NCBI GenBank assembly: GCA_948567375.1
Contig: OX419755.1
Span: 11,475,001 to 11,539,000, forward strand
DNA from: Lunularia cruciata
Lineage: Eukaryota > Streptophyta > Marchantiopsida > Lunulariales > Lunulariaceae
DNA: 64,000 nucleotides
Direction: 5' to 3'
Shown: piece by piece, positions 37,030 through 48,525 of the stretch
How the letters are laid out: every line of letters starts with the position of its first letter
How positions within the stretch are numbered: the first letter of the stretch is position 1
Program-made: the position numbers and the translations under genes
Notes under the pieces: model-generated
What the model was told of the DNA's origin: nothing
Seen by the model: the letters and a program-made list of their open reading frames with translations, nothing else
Database searches by the model: none

Positions 37030-37716
37030 TGTGACAACTCGGCAAATATCACTGTTGCAAAAATTGGGTAAGTAAAGTTTGTTCACGCAGAGATATGAGT
37101 CAGAATTGGTCAAATACGAAGTCAAACAGTAACATGTAGTTCTTCTTGGTTGCATCTTTAATCTCTTAGGTAAAAACCACACCCAGAAGAGAGTAACAAG
37201 CATTGATTTGCAGTCTTGTCACAAATTAACACTCCTTAATCACAACTCTATCAAATCTTTCCAAAAAATCTTGATTGTGATGATTCAGGCTCTCCCAAAA
37301 ATGGCACTTCACTGCAAAACTACTTCACCTCAGAATTGTGTTCCACCCCTCCACTGAAGGCACAACTTCCTCGATCAAAATTGCTTCACATCAACCTCGC
37401 ACTGCACTCACAAATGCAGAATACTACCAACACTACAATTTCTCTCAGATTTGTCAAGGCATTGCTTTGATTGCACTTCACTCAAGATCAAACACACAAA
37501 GTAAAGATCAAGGCTGTGGAATCCAACATCTAACAAGCACACTAACTTGCACTTCAAATTTCTCCACACACTCACAAACACAAAGTTGATACTCAAAATC
37601 AAGCTCAAGCAACGAGCACTGCTTCACAGCACTTTGCTTTATCTATTCTAAAAAATAATGAGCACTGAACAACATAAGACTACAAATGCCACTCTTAAAT
37701 AGTGAAACAATTGACA
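37030..37716 (-). repeat. LTR shared by elements E (as 3' LTR) and C (as 5' LTR)
   Basis: The lower boundary is firm: TGTGACAACTC at 37030 sits eight bases from the C primer site. The upper boundary is uncertain. TTGACA ending at 37716 gives a TG..CA unit next to a purine-rich stretch, but a TATA-like TATTTAAG only about 20 bases inside that edge suggests that the true edge may lie higher. No second copy is in the window to settle it. Confidence 0.5.
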
Positions 37717-37818
37717 GTTATCTTCCTAATGCACCTCTTCCTAATGCCTCTACAAACTTGCAAATCTGAAATGACCATGCACATCTTCATAATGCCTATT
37801 CCAATCTCAAATTGGTTA

Positions 37819-40100
37819 CTAATCTGATCTGATGTCTACTTGTTCTTTGGCTTTCAAACCCAAACCCAAAGTAATTTTACTTACTAATATTCTATCCTTG
37901 GGTTTCATAACTCCTACATCTTCTACTAAATCTAATAATTCTTTTTCCTGATCTGAAAGTTCACTAGTGGGTAATCTATCTAACTCCTTATCTGCTGACC
38001 CACTCTTCTCTAATGTCTCCAATGGTAACTCCGAAGACATCTGTACTCCTACTTCATCTACTTTGGGTTTAGCTCTAACATCTTTCCAAAGTTTATCTAT
38101 CTCTAACTTCACTAAATCTAATCTAATTGTGATATTGTCTTTGACTTCCAATATCTTCCTATCTACCCAAGTTCTGAGACTAATTAATAGAGCATTCAAG
38201 TTTGTATCCTTTGCATGTCTCCTCCTCGTCTCTTGCACCAACAACTTCAACTCGTGTAGCCTCGTCTCTTCAATACAAACAGTGGCTTCTATACTCAACA
38301 TCGCATTCATCTTGATTACGATCTCCTTGAATGGCTCCAATCTCAGCTTCCTTTCATGCTCCCGATCTGCAAGCCAATCTTCCCTGTACATTGCCAACTC
38401 TGCCTCAAACTCAGCTTTCACAGTTTCTTTCTCCTTCTCCTTTTGCACAATCTTCTCTTCCTGATTACGAAGTAACTCTCGTAATCACTCTTCTTCCCTA
38501 TATCTCACTGTCAACTCCCGTTGCCACAATTGCTTCTTCTCTTCTACACTCTCCATCACTCTATCAAGTTCTTGCTCCTTCTCTGCTAAACTTGCCATAG
38601 CATGGATAATTTCTAGTCTTGAATCAACAAATTGCTACTTCAAGATTTTGTACTCTGCTACTTGTCTCTCCCTTGCTATGTCACTCTTCTTCACAAGTTC
38701 TTCTTGATACTTCTTCTCTGCAGTCGTCGTATCGGAATAGACGCTTCACTCCCCAAGCTAGCATTTGCTTCTTCCCTTGCCTTGCTTGGACTTGCTTCAC
38801 ACTTTGCCTTACGTCTCAAACAAACTCCTCTCTGAATTGTCAACTTCTTCTCCCCTGGCTCGGGTACCTCATCCTTCTACTTTGCATTATTTTCTTCCTC
38901 AAGCTCCACCCGAACTTCTTCTTCTTCTTCTTCTTCCTCAGCAGCAGCCACCGACGTCATCTCTCCACCTTCATCACTATTGCTACTCATATCTCCACTT
39001 TGCAGCGTGAGCTTCGGTTCTTCCTCATGTGTTGAGTCTTTGGACTTGCACTCGGCTTGGCCTTCCGAGTCTTCTTTTGATGACGTGATCACCACTATGC
39101 TTCTCCTTGGGTTTCCTCTCCTGGCCTTCCGAGGTCTTGTCTTCTCTACATCTTCGGCTTCTCCTTGTTGACTCCACTTCTTTGACTTTGGAGTACTCAC
39201 TTCTATCTCCACGCTCTTTCCCATCTTTGTGTAGTACTCATCAGTGCTTCGGATTTGCAGAATGTATTGTTGCTCCTCCGTGTTGACTTCTCTTCTCAAG
39301 TCGGGATGGAAGTGAGATACCATTCTATTGTGCTCCGCCGAATTGAGCAAATTCAACCCGAGGTAGAAATGTGCTACAAAATGCACAATGTAGTGTGGAG
39401 GCGACTTATCCCGCAAATTCCACACCATTTGTCTCGTCCTCCCATGGAAGCACCTTGCCCAGTTGATAGGTTCTCCTGCAAACATCTTATGGAAGAACAC
39501 CGCTTGGTGTTTCATCACATAAGTCATTCTCTTTGGCTTCAAGATTGCCATGAGAGCACTCACGATCCCTCTCTTCACTAGATCTTTGTAACTCTCAACC
39601 TCATACCCATTCTTTGTTCTCTTCAAAGAGAAAGCATTCCTTACTTCTTGGGTTTCTTCGGCTTCCTCTCCCTTCCCTAAGAATGTGGCACCCTACTCCG
39701 TGCCTGCCTCTCTTCTGAGCACTAATCTCCAATCCGACTCTGTCTAGCGAGCCGGATTTCCTCTCTTCCCCTCTTCCTTGAGGCCATCAAGACACTTACT
39801 CTTGATTATCTCAATCATGAAACTTGGAAAACTTACATTCCAATTCCACGCCAAGAATGTGATCCAAAGTTGGCTCAAGACTTTGATTCTTGTGATCACA
39901 TCTAACCTCCGAATCGCATGATTCCTCACTGCAAATTCGGAGTTCTTCTTTCCTCCTCCTATCTTTCTTGCTTCCTCATTGTCTCTTGGTTTCACTCTCT
40001 CGAATTCTCCTCTACACACTAGCGCATCTTCAACTCTACTTCCCTTCCCACGATCTCTTGCAAGATGACTCCTCAATGGCAAAGGAAAATTGCTCGACAT
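37819..40100 (-). pseudogene. Acidic coiled-coil ORF of element E, with C-terminus
   Basis: The start at 40100 (MSSNFPLPLRSHLARDRGKG) leads into the same protein as in C: VMKHQAVFFHKMFAGEPINW near 39500, a Glu run near 38930, then coiled coil. The C-terminal 209 codons (38448-37819), missing from C, are strongly helical and charged, starting MQKEKEKETVKAEFEAEL. Compared with C, roughly 330 bases are deleted near 38715, and stops occur at about 39744 and 38877. Together C and E show the full ORF layout, about 750 to 800 codons. Its function is unknown. Confidence 0.6.
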
Positions 40101-40241
40101 TGCTTCGTCGTTAGCCCAATTTTTTTAGAGTAGTGCCTTCTTCGTCTCTCTTCAATTTGAGTTTCTACCAAGAAATTTCACCTCTTGCATGCGCCTGTCA
40201 CTATCAATTGTACTTCATGCGTATGGCCGCCAGTTTTGAAC

Positions 40242-40929
40242 TGTGAGCCGGCCTGTCTCTCACTCAGGATGAACCTCTGATGGCTATTATGGTAGCGCAC
40301 CATGGACTAAGAAGGCAAGGAACCCAAACTCCATCATACTCCTCCAAGGCTAACACTCCAAGACTCAAGACATTGCTCACTAGAGAACTCAATGAGAGAG
40401 AGATAGTTGCAAATGAAAGGATGATGAGTACCTCCTCATGCCTTGTTTATATACTTGTGAAATAGTTACAAACCAAAGTTACTAATTACTGTAGTAACTC
40501 AAGTTACTAGACTAAAAGTCAAGTAAAGTCAAAAAGTAGAAAGAAATATCTATTCACATGAGCATATTCCCCTAAGCATGTGGTCTTATCTTGACCCAAC
40601 CACTAAGTCAAGGATGCCTTCACATGGGCTATCCTTGGACTAAAGAAGAATCCAAAACAAAAAGGCCTGCGGGCCCAAGAGTTCTCAACTCTTTCCTCAA
40701 AGCCAAACACCTAGGAATAATACCAAGTCAACACACTAAAATCCAAAATAGTGGTGCTCATCTTTTCTACTTCCTCTAAAGTAAGGTCCCCTCTATCTTA
40801 GCTATGACTAACTTTAGCTAACCATGACTAATATAGAACCATCCTTTATCTCTAAATAATATTTCTTAAGTACTTGTAATACCAAGCTAAATATCACAAT
40901 ACCACACACATGCACAAATGGGTGTTACA
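40242..40929 (-). repeat. 3' LTR of element D
   Basis: On the plus strand it reads TGTGAGCCGG to GGGTGTTACA. It is followed by the polypurine region (minus-strand AGGGGTAAA) at 40930-40939. Confidence 0.95.
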
Positions 40930-41020
40930 TTTACCCCTGGACTAAGTTTTCACTTTGTCCTCAAAGTGAAGGTCTCTCTACCTTCTATGGTACATCTTCA
41001 ACTTATCATGGTTAATCCTA

Positions 41021-43909
41021 TCAAAGTGTCTTCCTCCCAACTCCTGGGAGATCATAGGTGTAATTGCCCCACACCTTCTCCACTATGAAAGGTCCAAAGT
41101 ACTTAGGCAAAAACTTCTTTTGCACTCTCTTGAATCGAATGGAATCAAACAACACTACCCAATCACCTTCCTTGAAAGTCTCCACCTTCTTCTTGCCTTG
41201 CCTCTTGTCATAGCTCTCCCTTTGTTTCCTTTGGGCTTGCTCCACTCAAACCATAGCAACTGCTCTTGCCTCTTCCAACTCCATGAGTTGATCCTTCCTT
41301 GACTTCTCTGCATCACCTCCTTGTGCTTTCTTCAATCTCCTATGAATGCTTTGGAAGGTAGGAAGATCAAAGTGAATAGGTAAGGTAGACTCAATACCAT
41401 ACACCAATTGAAATGGAGAATATCCGGTGGAAGTCTTCATGGTTGTCCTATACTCCCACAAAACTACATGAATCCTCTTGTCCCAATGATGTTTAGGCCC
41501 CTCCCTTTCTGCATCTTTGGCCAACATCATGCACAAGGTCTGATTGGTTCTGTCTGCCAAGCCATTGGAATTTGGCTTATAGGATGTAGTTACTCTATGT
41601 GTGGTAGAGAAATGTTGTAGCATGGCTGTAGTAATGCTTCCTATAAACTCTCCTCCTCTATCAGAAACCAACTCCAAAGGGCATCCAAACCTAGTGATAA
41701 TGCGTTCATAAAGAAATCTACCCACTTCATCTTCATTCTTGTCCCTCAATGGTCTAGCCTCAACCCACTTGGTAAGGTAACCAGTAACTACCACAATGTA
41801 CCGATTGTTCCTTGGGGTTCTATTGAGAGGACCTACAAAATCAATTCCCCACTTCTCAAAAGGTCCTAGCAATGGAATTGATCTTAGTGGTGGAGTGGAT
41901 GTAGACTTTCTAGCAAAAGCTTGACAAACATGACAAGTTTTGCAATAATCAAGACAATCCTTGAAAATCCCTCTCCAATGGTAACCTGCATCTAGAATCT
42001 TGAAAGCAGTCACCTTTCCTGCAAAGTGTCCTCCACATACTAAACCTTCATGAAACTCCTTTATGAGTAGGATAGACTCTTCCTTACCCACTGCTATTTG
42101 AAGTAGACCATCTGCTCCTTGGTGAAAAAGAATATCCTCCACCATTGTGTAAGGTCTAGATCTTGCTGCAAGGGCCTTCCTCTCCCTAGCATGCATCCCT
42201 TTTGGATAGTTACCTCTTATCACAAAATCCACAATCTCCTTGTACTCCATTGGAACCTCTTGAGTGACTGAGATTGTCATGAGCTCCTCATCCGGGAAGG
42301 AATCATCCACTCGCTCATCTCCATCATGATCATAGGCTCTAGATAACAAATCAACATTTGCATGTTTCTCTCCTGGCCTATCCTCAATGGTGTAGTCATA
42401 CTCAGACAAGAGTATCATCCACCTTGCTAGTCTCCCTTCAACATTAGGCTTGTTGAAGATGTACTTCAAAGCCTTGTGATCCATGACAATTGTGGCTTTC
42501 CCTCCAATCAAGTAGTGTCTAAATTTCTTGAGACCAAAGATCACTGCCAACCCTTCTCTCTCCGTGACAGGGTAGTTCTTCTCTATTGAAACCATTTGCC
42601 TACTAGCATAAGCTATTGGATGATTATGCCTATCTTGGTCTAATTGACTAAGAGTGCATCCTATAGCTACATTAGAAGCATCAGTGTAGAGGATGAAAGG
42701 CTTACTCCAATCAGGTTTAGCAAGAATTGGAGCTACAACAAGGGATTGCTTGAGCTCCTCAAAAGCTTTGAGAGCCTCCTTGTCTTCCAAAATCACCATG
42801 TAATCTACACCCTTCTTCATGTAGATGGTCAATTCATAAGCCTTGTTGGAAAATGAGAAGATGAACCTCCTATAGTACCCAACCATTCCCAAGAATTGGC
42901 ATAACTTTGTCAAGCTTGAAGGGAATGGAAGGTCTGAGATTTTCCTCACCTTAGGATCAACTGCTATTCCATCCTTGGAGATGATGTGCCCCAAAAGTAG
43001 ACCTTCTTCACATCCAAAAATGCACTTCTCTGGGTTGAGTGATGCATTTGCCTCATCCAAGCATTGCAAGACTTTGATTAGGTGCTCAAAGTGCTCCTCC
43101 TTGCTCCCATAGACACAAAAGTCATCAATGAAGTCTCTCACAAATTTCCCAATGAAAGGTTCAAATACCTTGTTCATGAACCATTGGAATGTGGCTAGAG
43201 CATTGCAAAGCCCAAAAGGCATGACCTTGAAAGCGTAAGCTCCCCAAGGTGTGGTGAATGTGGTGAGTTGTTGATGCTCTGGTGCAATCTTGATTTGGTT
43301 GTATCCACTATAACCATCTCCAAAACTGTACCTCTCATGACCTGCAACCTCCTCCAAGATCTCATCAATGAATGGCAATGGGTAGTAGTCCTTCTTGGTA
43401 ACAACATTAAGCTTCTTGTAATCCACACATACCCGAAGCTTGCCATTCTTTTTCTTCACAATGAAAATTGGAGACACTCATTCTGAATTCTCCACCTCAA
43501 AGATAAATCCAGCCTCCTTGAGCTTATCAATCTCCTCCTTCACAACCAAAGATATTGGTGGGCTAATGCGACGTTGCTTTTGACGGATTGGTCTTGCATG
43601 TGACTCCACCTCTATCTTGTGCTCCTCCAAGGTGACTTCCTTCAAATCCTTGTAACTGAAAGCAAACACATGGATGAACTTGCAGAAAATCTCCACAAAT
43701 CTCACCTTCTCCTCCTTGGTAACATTTGGGCCATACTTGAGGGTAGCTAACCTTCTCTCTACCTCCTCAAGTGTCAATGGTGATTTGTCTGGGTCCTTCA
43801 AAACCTCTGGCTTAGGTGCAAAATCTAGCACACAAGGGATACACATCTGAATCAGATTCAGATTCATCCTCCTCCATGGAAGTCTCTTCCTCCATGCTTG
43901 TGTCCACAC
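41021..43909 (-). pseudogene. pol: pol (RT, RNase H, integrase) of element D
   Basis: A single frame runs from 43909 to 41021 with only a TGA at 43478-43480 (Trp codon in A) and a stop at 41246. The 743-codon stretch between them holds reverse transcriptase (FIDDFCVYG, intact), RNase H (LYTDASNVAIGCTL, MDHKALKYIF), and integrase with zinc-binding CKTCHVC and the catalytic pair in WGIDFVGPL and VSDRGGEF. At 41552-41554 the third catalytic position reads GLADR, with Asp for Glu. An SH3-like C-terminal part (VVLFDSIRFKRVQKKFLPKY) ends the protein without a chromodomain. The enzyme would reverse-transcribe and integrate the element. It is near-intact but disabled. Confidence 0.92.
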
Positions 43910-45801
43910 CTGAAGCTCCTTCTTCAGAATCTGATTCCCAATAATCAGAAGATGGTGTATCTAAATGTGAAGTGTTGGTAGTGTTAGTCACAAGAACTGT
44001 GACTCTATGGTTTGATGGCCCAATCCTCAAGTACCCTTTGTGCTATTGATCAGTTGTGCGTGCTGCTCTCAACCATGGCCTCCCAAGAAGTAAGTCATAG
44101 CTTGAATCCTTCAAGACTTGGAAAGTCATGAGATTTTGAACTCCCATAACTGAAACTACCACCTTATCCATCACTCCTACTGGTTGAGCTTGTTGCTTGT
44201 TTCCCATGCCCACCACAAATGTTGAAGGTCTTGAGGGTATCATACCCAACTTCTTCATCAACCTTTCTGACATGGCATTCACTGTTGATCCTCCATCAAC
44301 CAATGCATCCTTGATATTGTTACCATTCACTCTCACATCAATCTTGGAGGCATATTCACAAGCCTCCCATGGTGCTAGCTTGGCATCCACCACCCCCATT
44401 GATATTGGAACTTTTGCCTTCTTCTTCTTCTTGCTCCTTGTAGAACTCAAACCACCTCTAAGCTCCTTTCTCAAGGTAGGGTTCAAAGCGATCAATTGGC
44501 CCACTATGATGTTAGCCTTGTGACTACCAACATCCTCCAACACATTGTAGTTCCATTGTTGCTTTGAGATCAAGAAGTCTTCCATCCCCAACTTCTTCCT
44601 TGGAGTCTTTGTCGTTGATGGTGTTGAGGTGCAAGTTCTCCTAGTAGACATAGGAGTATCCTTGCTTGAAGTAAATCCTTGAGAAGAGTGAACATCCTTT
44701 GCAAAACGAGCTCTCTTCTTCTCTTGTGCCAAAAGCTCCAAATTAAGACCCTTGGAGTTTGAGCACTCTCCCTTCTCATACTTGCTCTCAACCACATCTA
44801 TGGATGCTATCCCCTTACCTTTGTTGGGATTAGGAGCCACTTGGGTTTCACTACCTCCCTCTTTCCCTCTATTGGCTCCCTCATAACCCCTTCCTCCATG
44901 GTAAGTGGAATTTGGGCAATTCCTTTGGATATGGCCTCTTCCTCCACAACCAAAACAATTTCTATCATTGAAATTGTTGGCAGGTTGACCTCCTCTATAT
45001 GGAAAGTTTCCATAACTCCTAGGCCCTCTCCCTACATTCTGATCCACCTCTCTCTTCTCCCATAGTTGCACCACATTGATCTTGAGATCCGCAAGTTGTT
45101 CTGTGATGGTTTGGAGTGGATCTTTTGGTGGAGGTGCAAGAACTGCAGCAACTACTACTTGTGGTGCAACCCTTGTCACCAAAGTATCAGAAGTTCCACC
45201 ATACTTGTAGCCTTGAGGAGGATGCACAACCTCCTTCACCACCAAATCACTCTCATCTCCTTCCAAACTCTCCTCCATACGAATTGCAATCTTGATAGCT
45301 TCAACCTTGGAAGAAGGTTTCTCATATCTCACCTTGCTTCTAATTTGTGGTCTCAACCCTCCTACAAAATTCTTGGTGAGCATGGCTCCTATGTCAATCA
45401 TTGTAGTCTCCACATCATCCCCACCCTTCCTCAACACTATGCAAAATTTGGACTCCAACTTTTCCACTCTTTCCACATAGACTCTCACTTTCTCTCCATC
45501 TCCTTGCTTGAGAAATGTAACCTCACTCATCAATCTCTCATAACTCTCATCAGGAAGAAAGTTCTCAATGAGTGCTGAAGTTAAAGTCTCCCAAGACTCC
45601 TCTTCCCCATCTCTCTTCTCTCTCTTTTGGTATTCTGACTGATACCATGTAAGTGTTGCATCCTCAAAGAAATCTGGTAATAATGAGGCCCACTCATTCT
45701 TCCTCCTCTCATTGTTTCCTATGCAAGATCTCTTGAAGTCTCTCACAAAGGCCTCTACATCTTCTCCATCCTTGCCAAAGAAAACCGGAAGTTTCCCATC
45801 T
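43812..45801 (-). pseudogene. gag: gag-protease of element D
   Basis: The initiating ATG is at 45801 by alignment with A. A one-base loss right after it breaks the first codons, and the open frame resumes at 45746 for 567 codons. It contains the gag core (ATLTWYQSEYQKREK), a CFGCGGRGHIQRNC zinc knuckle (CX2CX4HX4C), a Ser/Thr-rich linker, and the aspartic protease with ALVDGGSTVNAM near 44290, ending LLGRPWLRAA near 44070. DGG replaces the more usual D-S/T-G. A 2-base deletion near 43826 relative to A separates it from pol. Most of the protein is still readable. Confidence 0.9.
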
Positions 45802-46113
45802 TAACCTCTCACTATCTTTCTCTTCTCTCAATTTTTTTTCTCTTTTCTTTTCTCTCACTCTATAACTAATAGAGTATATACATGACTAACAACATTTGAG
45901 ATTAATCCACCCTAGGGAACACAAAAGGTTCAGGTTGCTCCAAGATTTCTATAGCAACATCAAATCCTAGAGTGCATGTTAATCGAACCCTCATGGATAG
46001 TTTATCCATAAGTTGAAAGATTATCTCCATCACTAATCTTGAGAACTAACTGATGAAGGTGGTAGTATTTCTGTAGCTGTACTAAGACTCTCTCCAAGAT
46101 CCTTCACCAAAGT

Positions 46114-46640
46114 CTACAAAAGTGATTTTACTCCACTACACTCATGTCCTTTTGGAAGTCCTTCAACTCCACAAACCTCACACAACTCCTTGGTCTTAGA
46201 TCTTCTTCCTCCCAATCTTGGTGAAGAAGGTCCAACATGTAAACCCAAGTTTAGTAAGCCTCTCCTTTCTCTCAATCTCTTGCTCTCAAAGGTCAATGGA
46301 CATGAACTTGCCTTATGTCCCTTCTCTCCACACAAAAAGCACTTAGACTCACTCTTTCCTCCAAGTGGTGTAGGTTTTTGGATCCTCTCAACACTCTCTT
46401 CAAATTCTATTGTAAACTCTCTTTTCCTCAAATCCACCCCTACAATCACCTCAAACCCTTGAGGAACCTTGCATAGTCTCAATTTCCACTCTTGATGACC
46501 CTCCATGTTCCCAAGATGAATCTGAACACTCAAACATGCTTTTTGTTGATATCAAACTCCTCATGCATGAGATCTCCATTCTGCAGAATTGACCCTTTCT
46601 CACAATGTCACTCAAATCTCTCAACCAGTATGTCATAGTC
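46114..46640 (-). pseudogene. Extra ORF upstream of gag with zinc knuckle, element D
   Basis: The frame at 46533-46114 carries VDLRKREFTIEFEESVERI, then CFLCGEKGHKASSCP (CX2CX4HX4C) and CEVCGVEGLPKGHEC. Upstream codons lie in another frame (46636-46451, with CMRSLISTKSMFECSDSSW), and A has the same frame break. Either an ancestral copy already carried the shift, or two adjacent ORFs exist. Copies in A and D agree better in protein than in flanking DNA, which hints at past selection. It is probably nucleic-acid binding, judging by the knuckle. Confidence 0.55.
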
Positions 46641-47131
46641 CTCTTAAATTTTTCACACTTGATAACAACTCTAGTGCATCCCTCCCTGCAAAATTTCAGA
46701 TCTATTCATTGAGCCATTTGGCCTACACACCTTTCTATTTAGCACACAAATTTCAGATTTGGTCTGAAAACCACCCCCCTCATTTCAAAAACGATCTCTC
46801 TCTAATTTTTGTGGCAGCAGGTAGAATACAATGCACTGAATTTTCTTGGGAAGCTTAAGGACAATTCACTGAAAATTGAAGAAATGGCAAACTCTGTACA
46901 ATTTTCCAGAGAGCATGCAGTTGCAGGAGCACTTTACCCTATCAACTTTCAAAAATTCTAGACCAGTGCACCTAGTAGCTCTCATAATAATTTTAAGTGT
47001 GATAATTGAAAGATAACCCAAGCTATCATGTGTAGAAATTTCAAGTCCGGATCTCAAACTTGAGATTTTGCCCGAAATCACCTTAATCCCCAAAATCTGC
47101 AATCCATCTCACACAATCTCTCCAATTCCTC

Positions 47132-47302
47132 TCATGTGTACAAGATGTACAAAATCACCTCAAAGATATCATAATGAACTACAGGGTATACAAATGGATC
47201 TTGGTTCTCTAACATAAGTTCAGCCCTCTCCTCTCCTAAGGTTCTCTCCAATTGAGTTCTCATAGCCTCCTTCTGCCTAATGTAGAATTGAACGCGGAAC
47301 AT
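47132..47302 (-). CDS. Short leader ORF after the primer site, element D (56 codons)
   Basis: This intact 56-codon frame begins MFRVQFYIRQKEA directly after the primer site and ends with YILYT and a stop. It matches the frame at 8872-9042 of element A in length and almost all residues. I do not recognise a family. It may be the beginning of the zinc-knuckle ORF product or an independent leader peptide. Confidence 0.4.
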   Translation of the reverse strand: MFRVQFYIRQKEAMRTQLERTLGEERAELMLENQDPFVYPVVHYDIFEVILYILYT

Positions 47303-47320
47303 TATCTTGCCTTCTAGAGA

Positions 47321-47339
47321 GGTCCCGGCAACGGAACCA
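47321..47339 (-). other. Primer binding site of element D, tRNA-Glu
   Basis: On the minus strand TGGTTCCGTTGCCGGGA begins a few bases inside the LTR edge. It is the perfect complement of the last 17 bases of plant tRNA-Glu including CCA, judged against the known plant tRNA-Glu 3' sequence. Confidence 0.8.
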
Positions 47340-47343
47340 AAAA

Positions 47344-48030
47344 GTGAGCCGGCCTGTCTCTCACTCAAGATGAACCTCTGATGGCTATTATGGTAGCGCA
47401 CCATGGACTAAGAAGGCAAGGAACCCGAACTCCATCATACTCCTCCAAGGCTAACACTCCAAGACTCAAGACATTGCTCACTAGAGAACTCAATGAGAGA
47501 GAGATAGTTGCAAATGAAAGGATGATGAGTACCTCCTCACTCCTTGTTTATATACTTGTGAAATAGTTACATACCAAAGTTACTAATTACCGTACTAACT
47601 CAAGTTACTAGACTAAAAGTCAAGTAAAGTCAAAAAGTAGAAAGGAATATCCATTCACATGGGCATATTCCCCTAAGCATGTGGTCTTATCTTGACCCAA
47701 CCACTAAGTCAAGGATTCCTTCACATGGGCTATCCTTGGACTAAAGAAGAATCCAAAACAAAAAGGCTTGCGGGCCCAAGAGTTCTCAACTCTTTCCTCA
47801 AAGCCAAACACCTAGGAATAATACCAAGTCAACAAACTAAAATCCAAAATAGTGGTGCTCATCTTTTCTACTTCCTCTAAAGTAAGGTCCCCTCTATCTT
47901 AGCTATGACTAACTTTAGGTTACCATGACTAATATAGAACCATCCGTTATCTCTTAATAATATCTCTTAAGTACTTGTAATACCAAGCTAAATATCACAA
48001 TACCACACACATGCACAAATGGGTGTTACA
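47344..48030 (-). repeat. 5' LTR of element D
   Basis: It runs from GTGAGCCGG (the terminal T is lost) to GGGTGTTACA and is nearly identical to 40242-40929. A TATA candidate, conserved in the family, lies at 47548-47554 on the minus strand. Confidence 0.93.
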
Positions 48031-48304
48031 GAACGGTCCCTTCTTGAATTTCTCGCCCCAAAGAAAGGTTGTTACACTATCTTTGCCTTGGGTTGAGCTC
48101 CCCCTGATACGAAGACTCCTTACTTTGGGTTGTATGCTGACAAGGCAAGTCCGAGTACTTTGCCTTATGATCTGAAGCTACTTTACCTCGGGTTTCATCC
48201 CAAAGACTCTTTTCTTTGCCTTCTTTGGCCATATAGGCGCAATCCAACTTCTTGATATACTTCTTCTTCTCCATTTCAAAAAAAACAAAAAATGTGTATA
48301 CCAC

Positions 48305-48525
48305 ACAAAGTATCAAAAGTTCCACCATACTTGTAGTCTTGGGGAGGATGCACAACCTCCTTCACCACCAAATCACTCTCATCCCCTTCCAAACTCCCCC
48401 CCATACAAATTGTGATCTTGATAGCTTCACCTTGGAAGAAGGTTTCTCATATCTCACCTGCTTCTAATTTGTGATCTCAACCCTCCCACACAATTCTTGG
48501 TGAGCATGGCCCCTATTCCCTAAAC
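48305..48525 (-). pseudogene. A-family gag fragment (N-terminal half)
   Basis: It matches element D at about 45180-45385, including the codons for the end of the gag core, with small deletions. It begins abruptly after the element E spacer and ends abruptly at LTR-derived sequence. It is a displaced fragment and cannot be expressed. Confidence 0.75.

Larger units (their letters stand above)
28525..37716 (-). mobile_element. Element C: Athila/Tat-like Ty3/gypsy element with extra 3' ORF
   Basis: Reading the minus strand from 37716: an LTR, a primer site of tRNA-Asp type, gag with two zinc knuckles, protease, reverse transcriptase, RNase H, integrase, and then a long acidic coiled-coil ORF. 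The order and the MPFGLCNAPATF and DLGSGVNVM motifs fit the non-chromovirus Athila/Tat group. An ORF after integrase is also typical of some members. The 3' LTR is missing because the element is cut at 28525, where B's gag begins. Frameshifts and a catalytic substitution make it inactive. Confidence 0.82.
40242..48030 (-). mobile_element. Element D: best-preserved A-family Ty3/gypsy retrotransposon
   Basis: Both LTRs, primer site, leader ORF, zinc-knuckle ORF, gag-protease and pol are present in canonical order. It is flanked by a perfect 4-bp duplication GAAC (40238-40241 and 48031-48034) inside element E. The equivalent unoccupied site in element C (30583-30586) has one GAAC. In the first roughly 330 bases of its two LTRs I count about ten differences by eye, fewer than expected for the older relics here. 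A few stops and a 2-base deletion still prevent expression of a full polyprotein. Confidence 0.95.
37717..48304 (-). mobile_element. Element E: C-family remnant, interrupted by element D
   Basis: Only the coiled-coil ORF (37819-40100) and the spacer after integrase remain (40101-40241 and, beyond D, 48031-48304). The two parts join seamlessly when compared with the uninterrupted stretch of C around 30583. Its pol, gag and 5' LTR are gone; homology ends near 48304 at an A-family gag fragment. Its 3' end abuts the LTR that also serves C, so E and C form a head-to-tail array with one shared LTR. Confidence 0.75.

Noticed and set aside
38619-39035. Plus-strand frames rich in Phe, Leu and Ser (also near 28407-29171)
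   Set aside because: They are shadows of the acidic minus-strand coiled-coil ORFs; Glu-rich codons read backwards give Phe, Leu and Ser.
45066-45578. 170-codon plus-strand frame inside element D
   Set aside because: It is opposite the gag frame of D and shows no motif.
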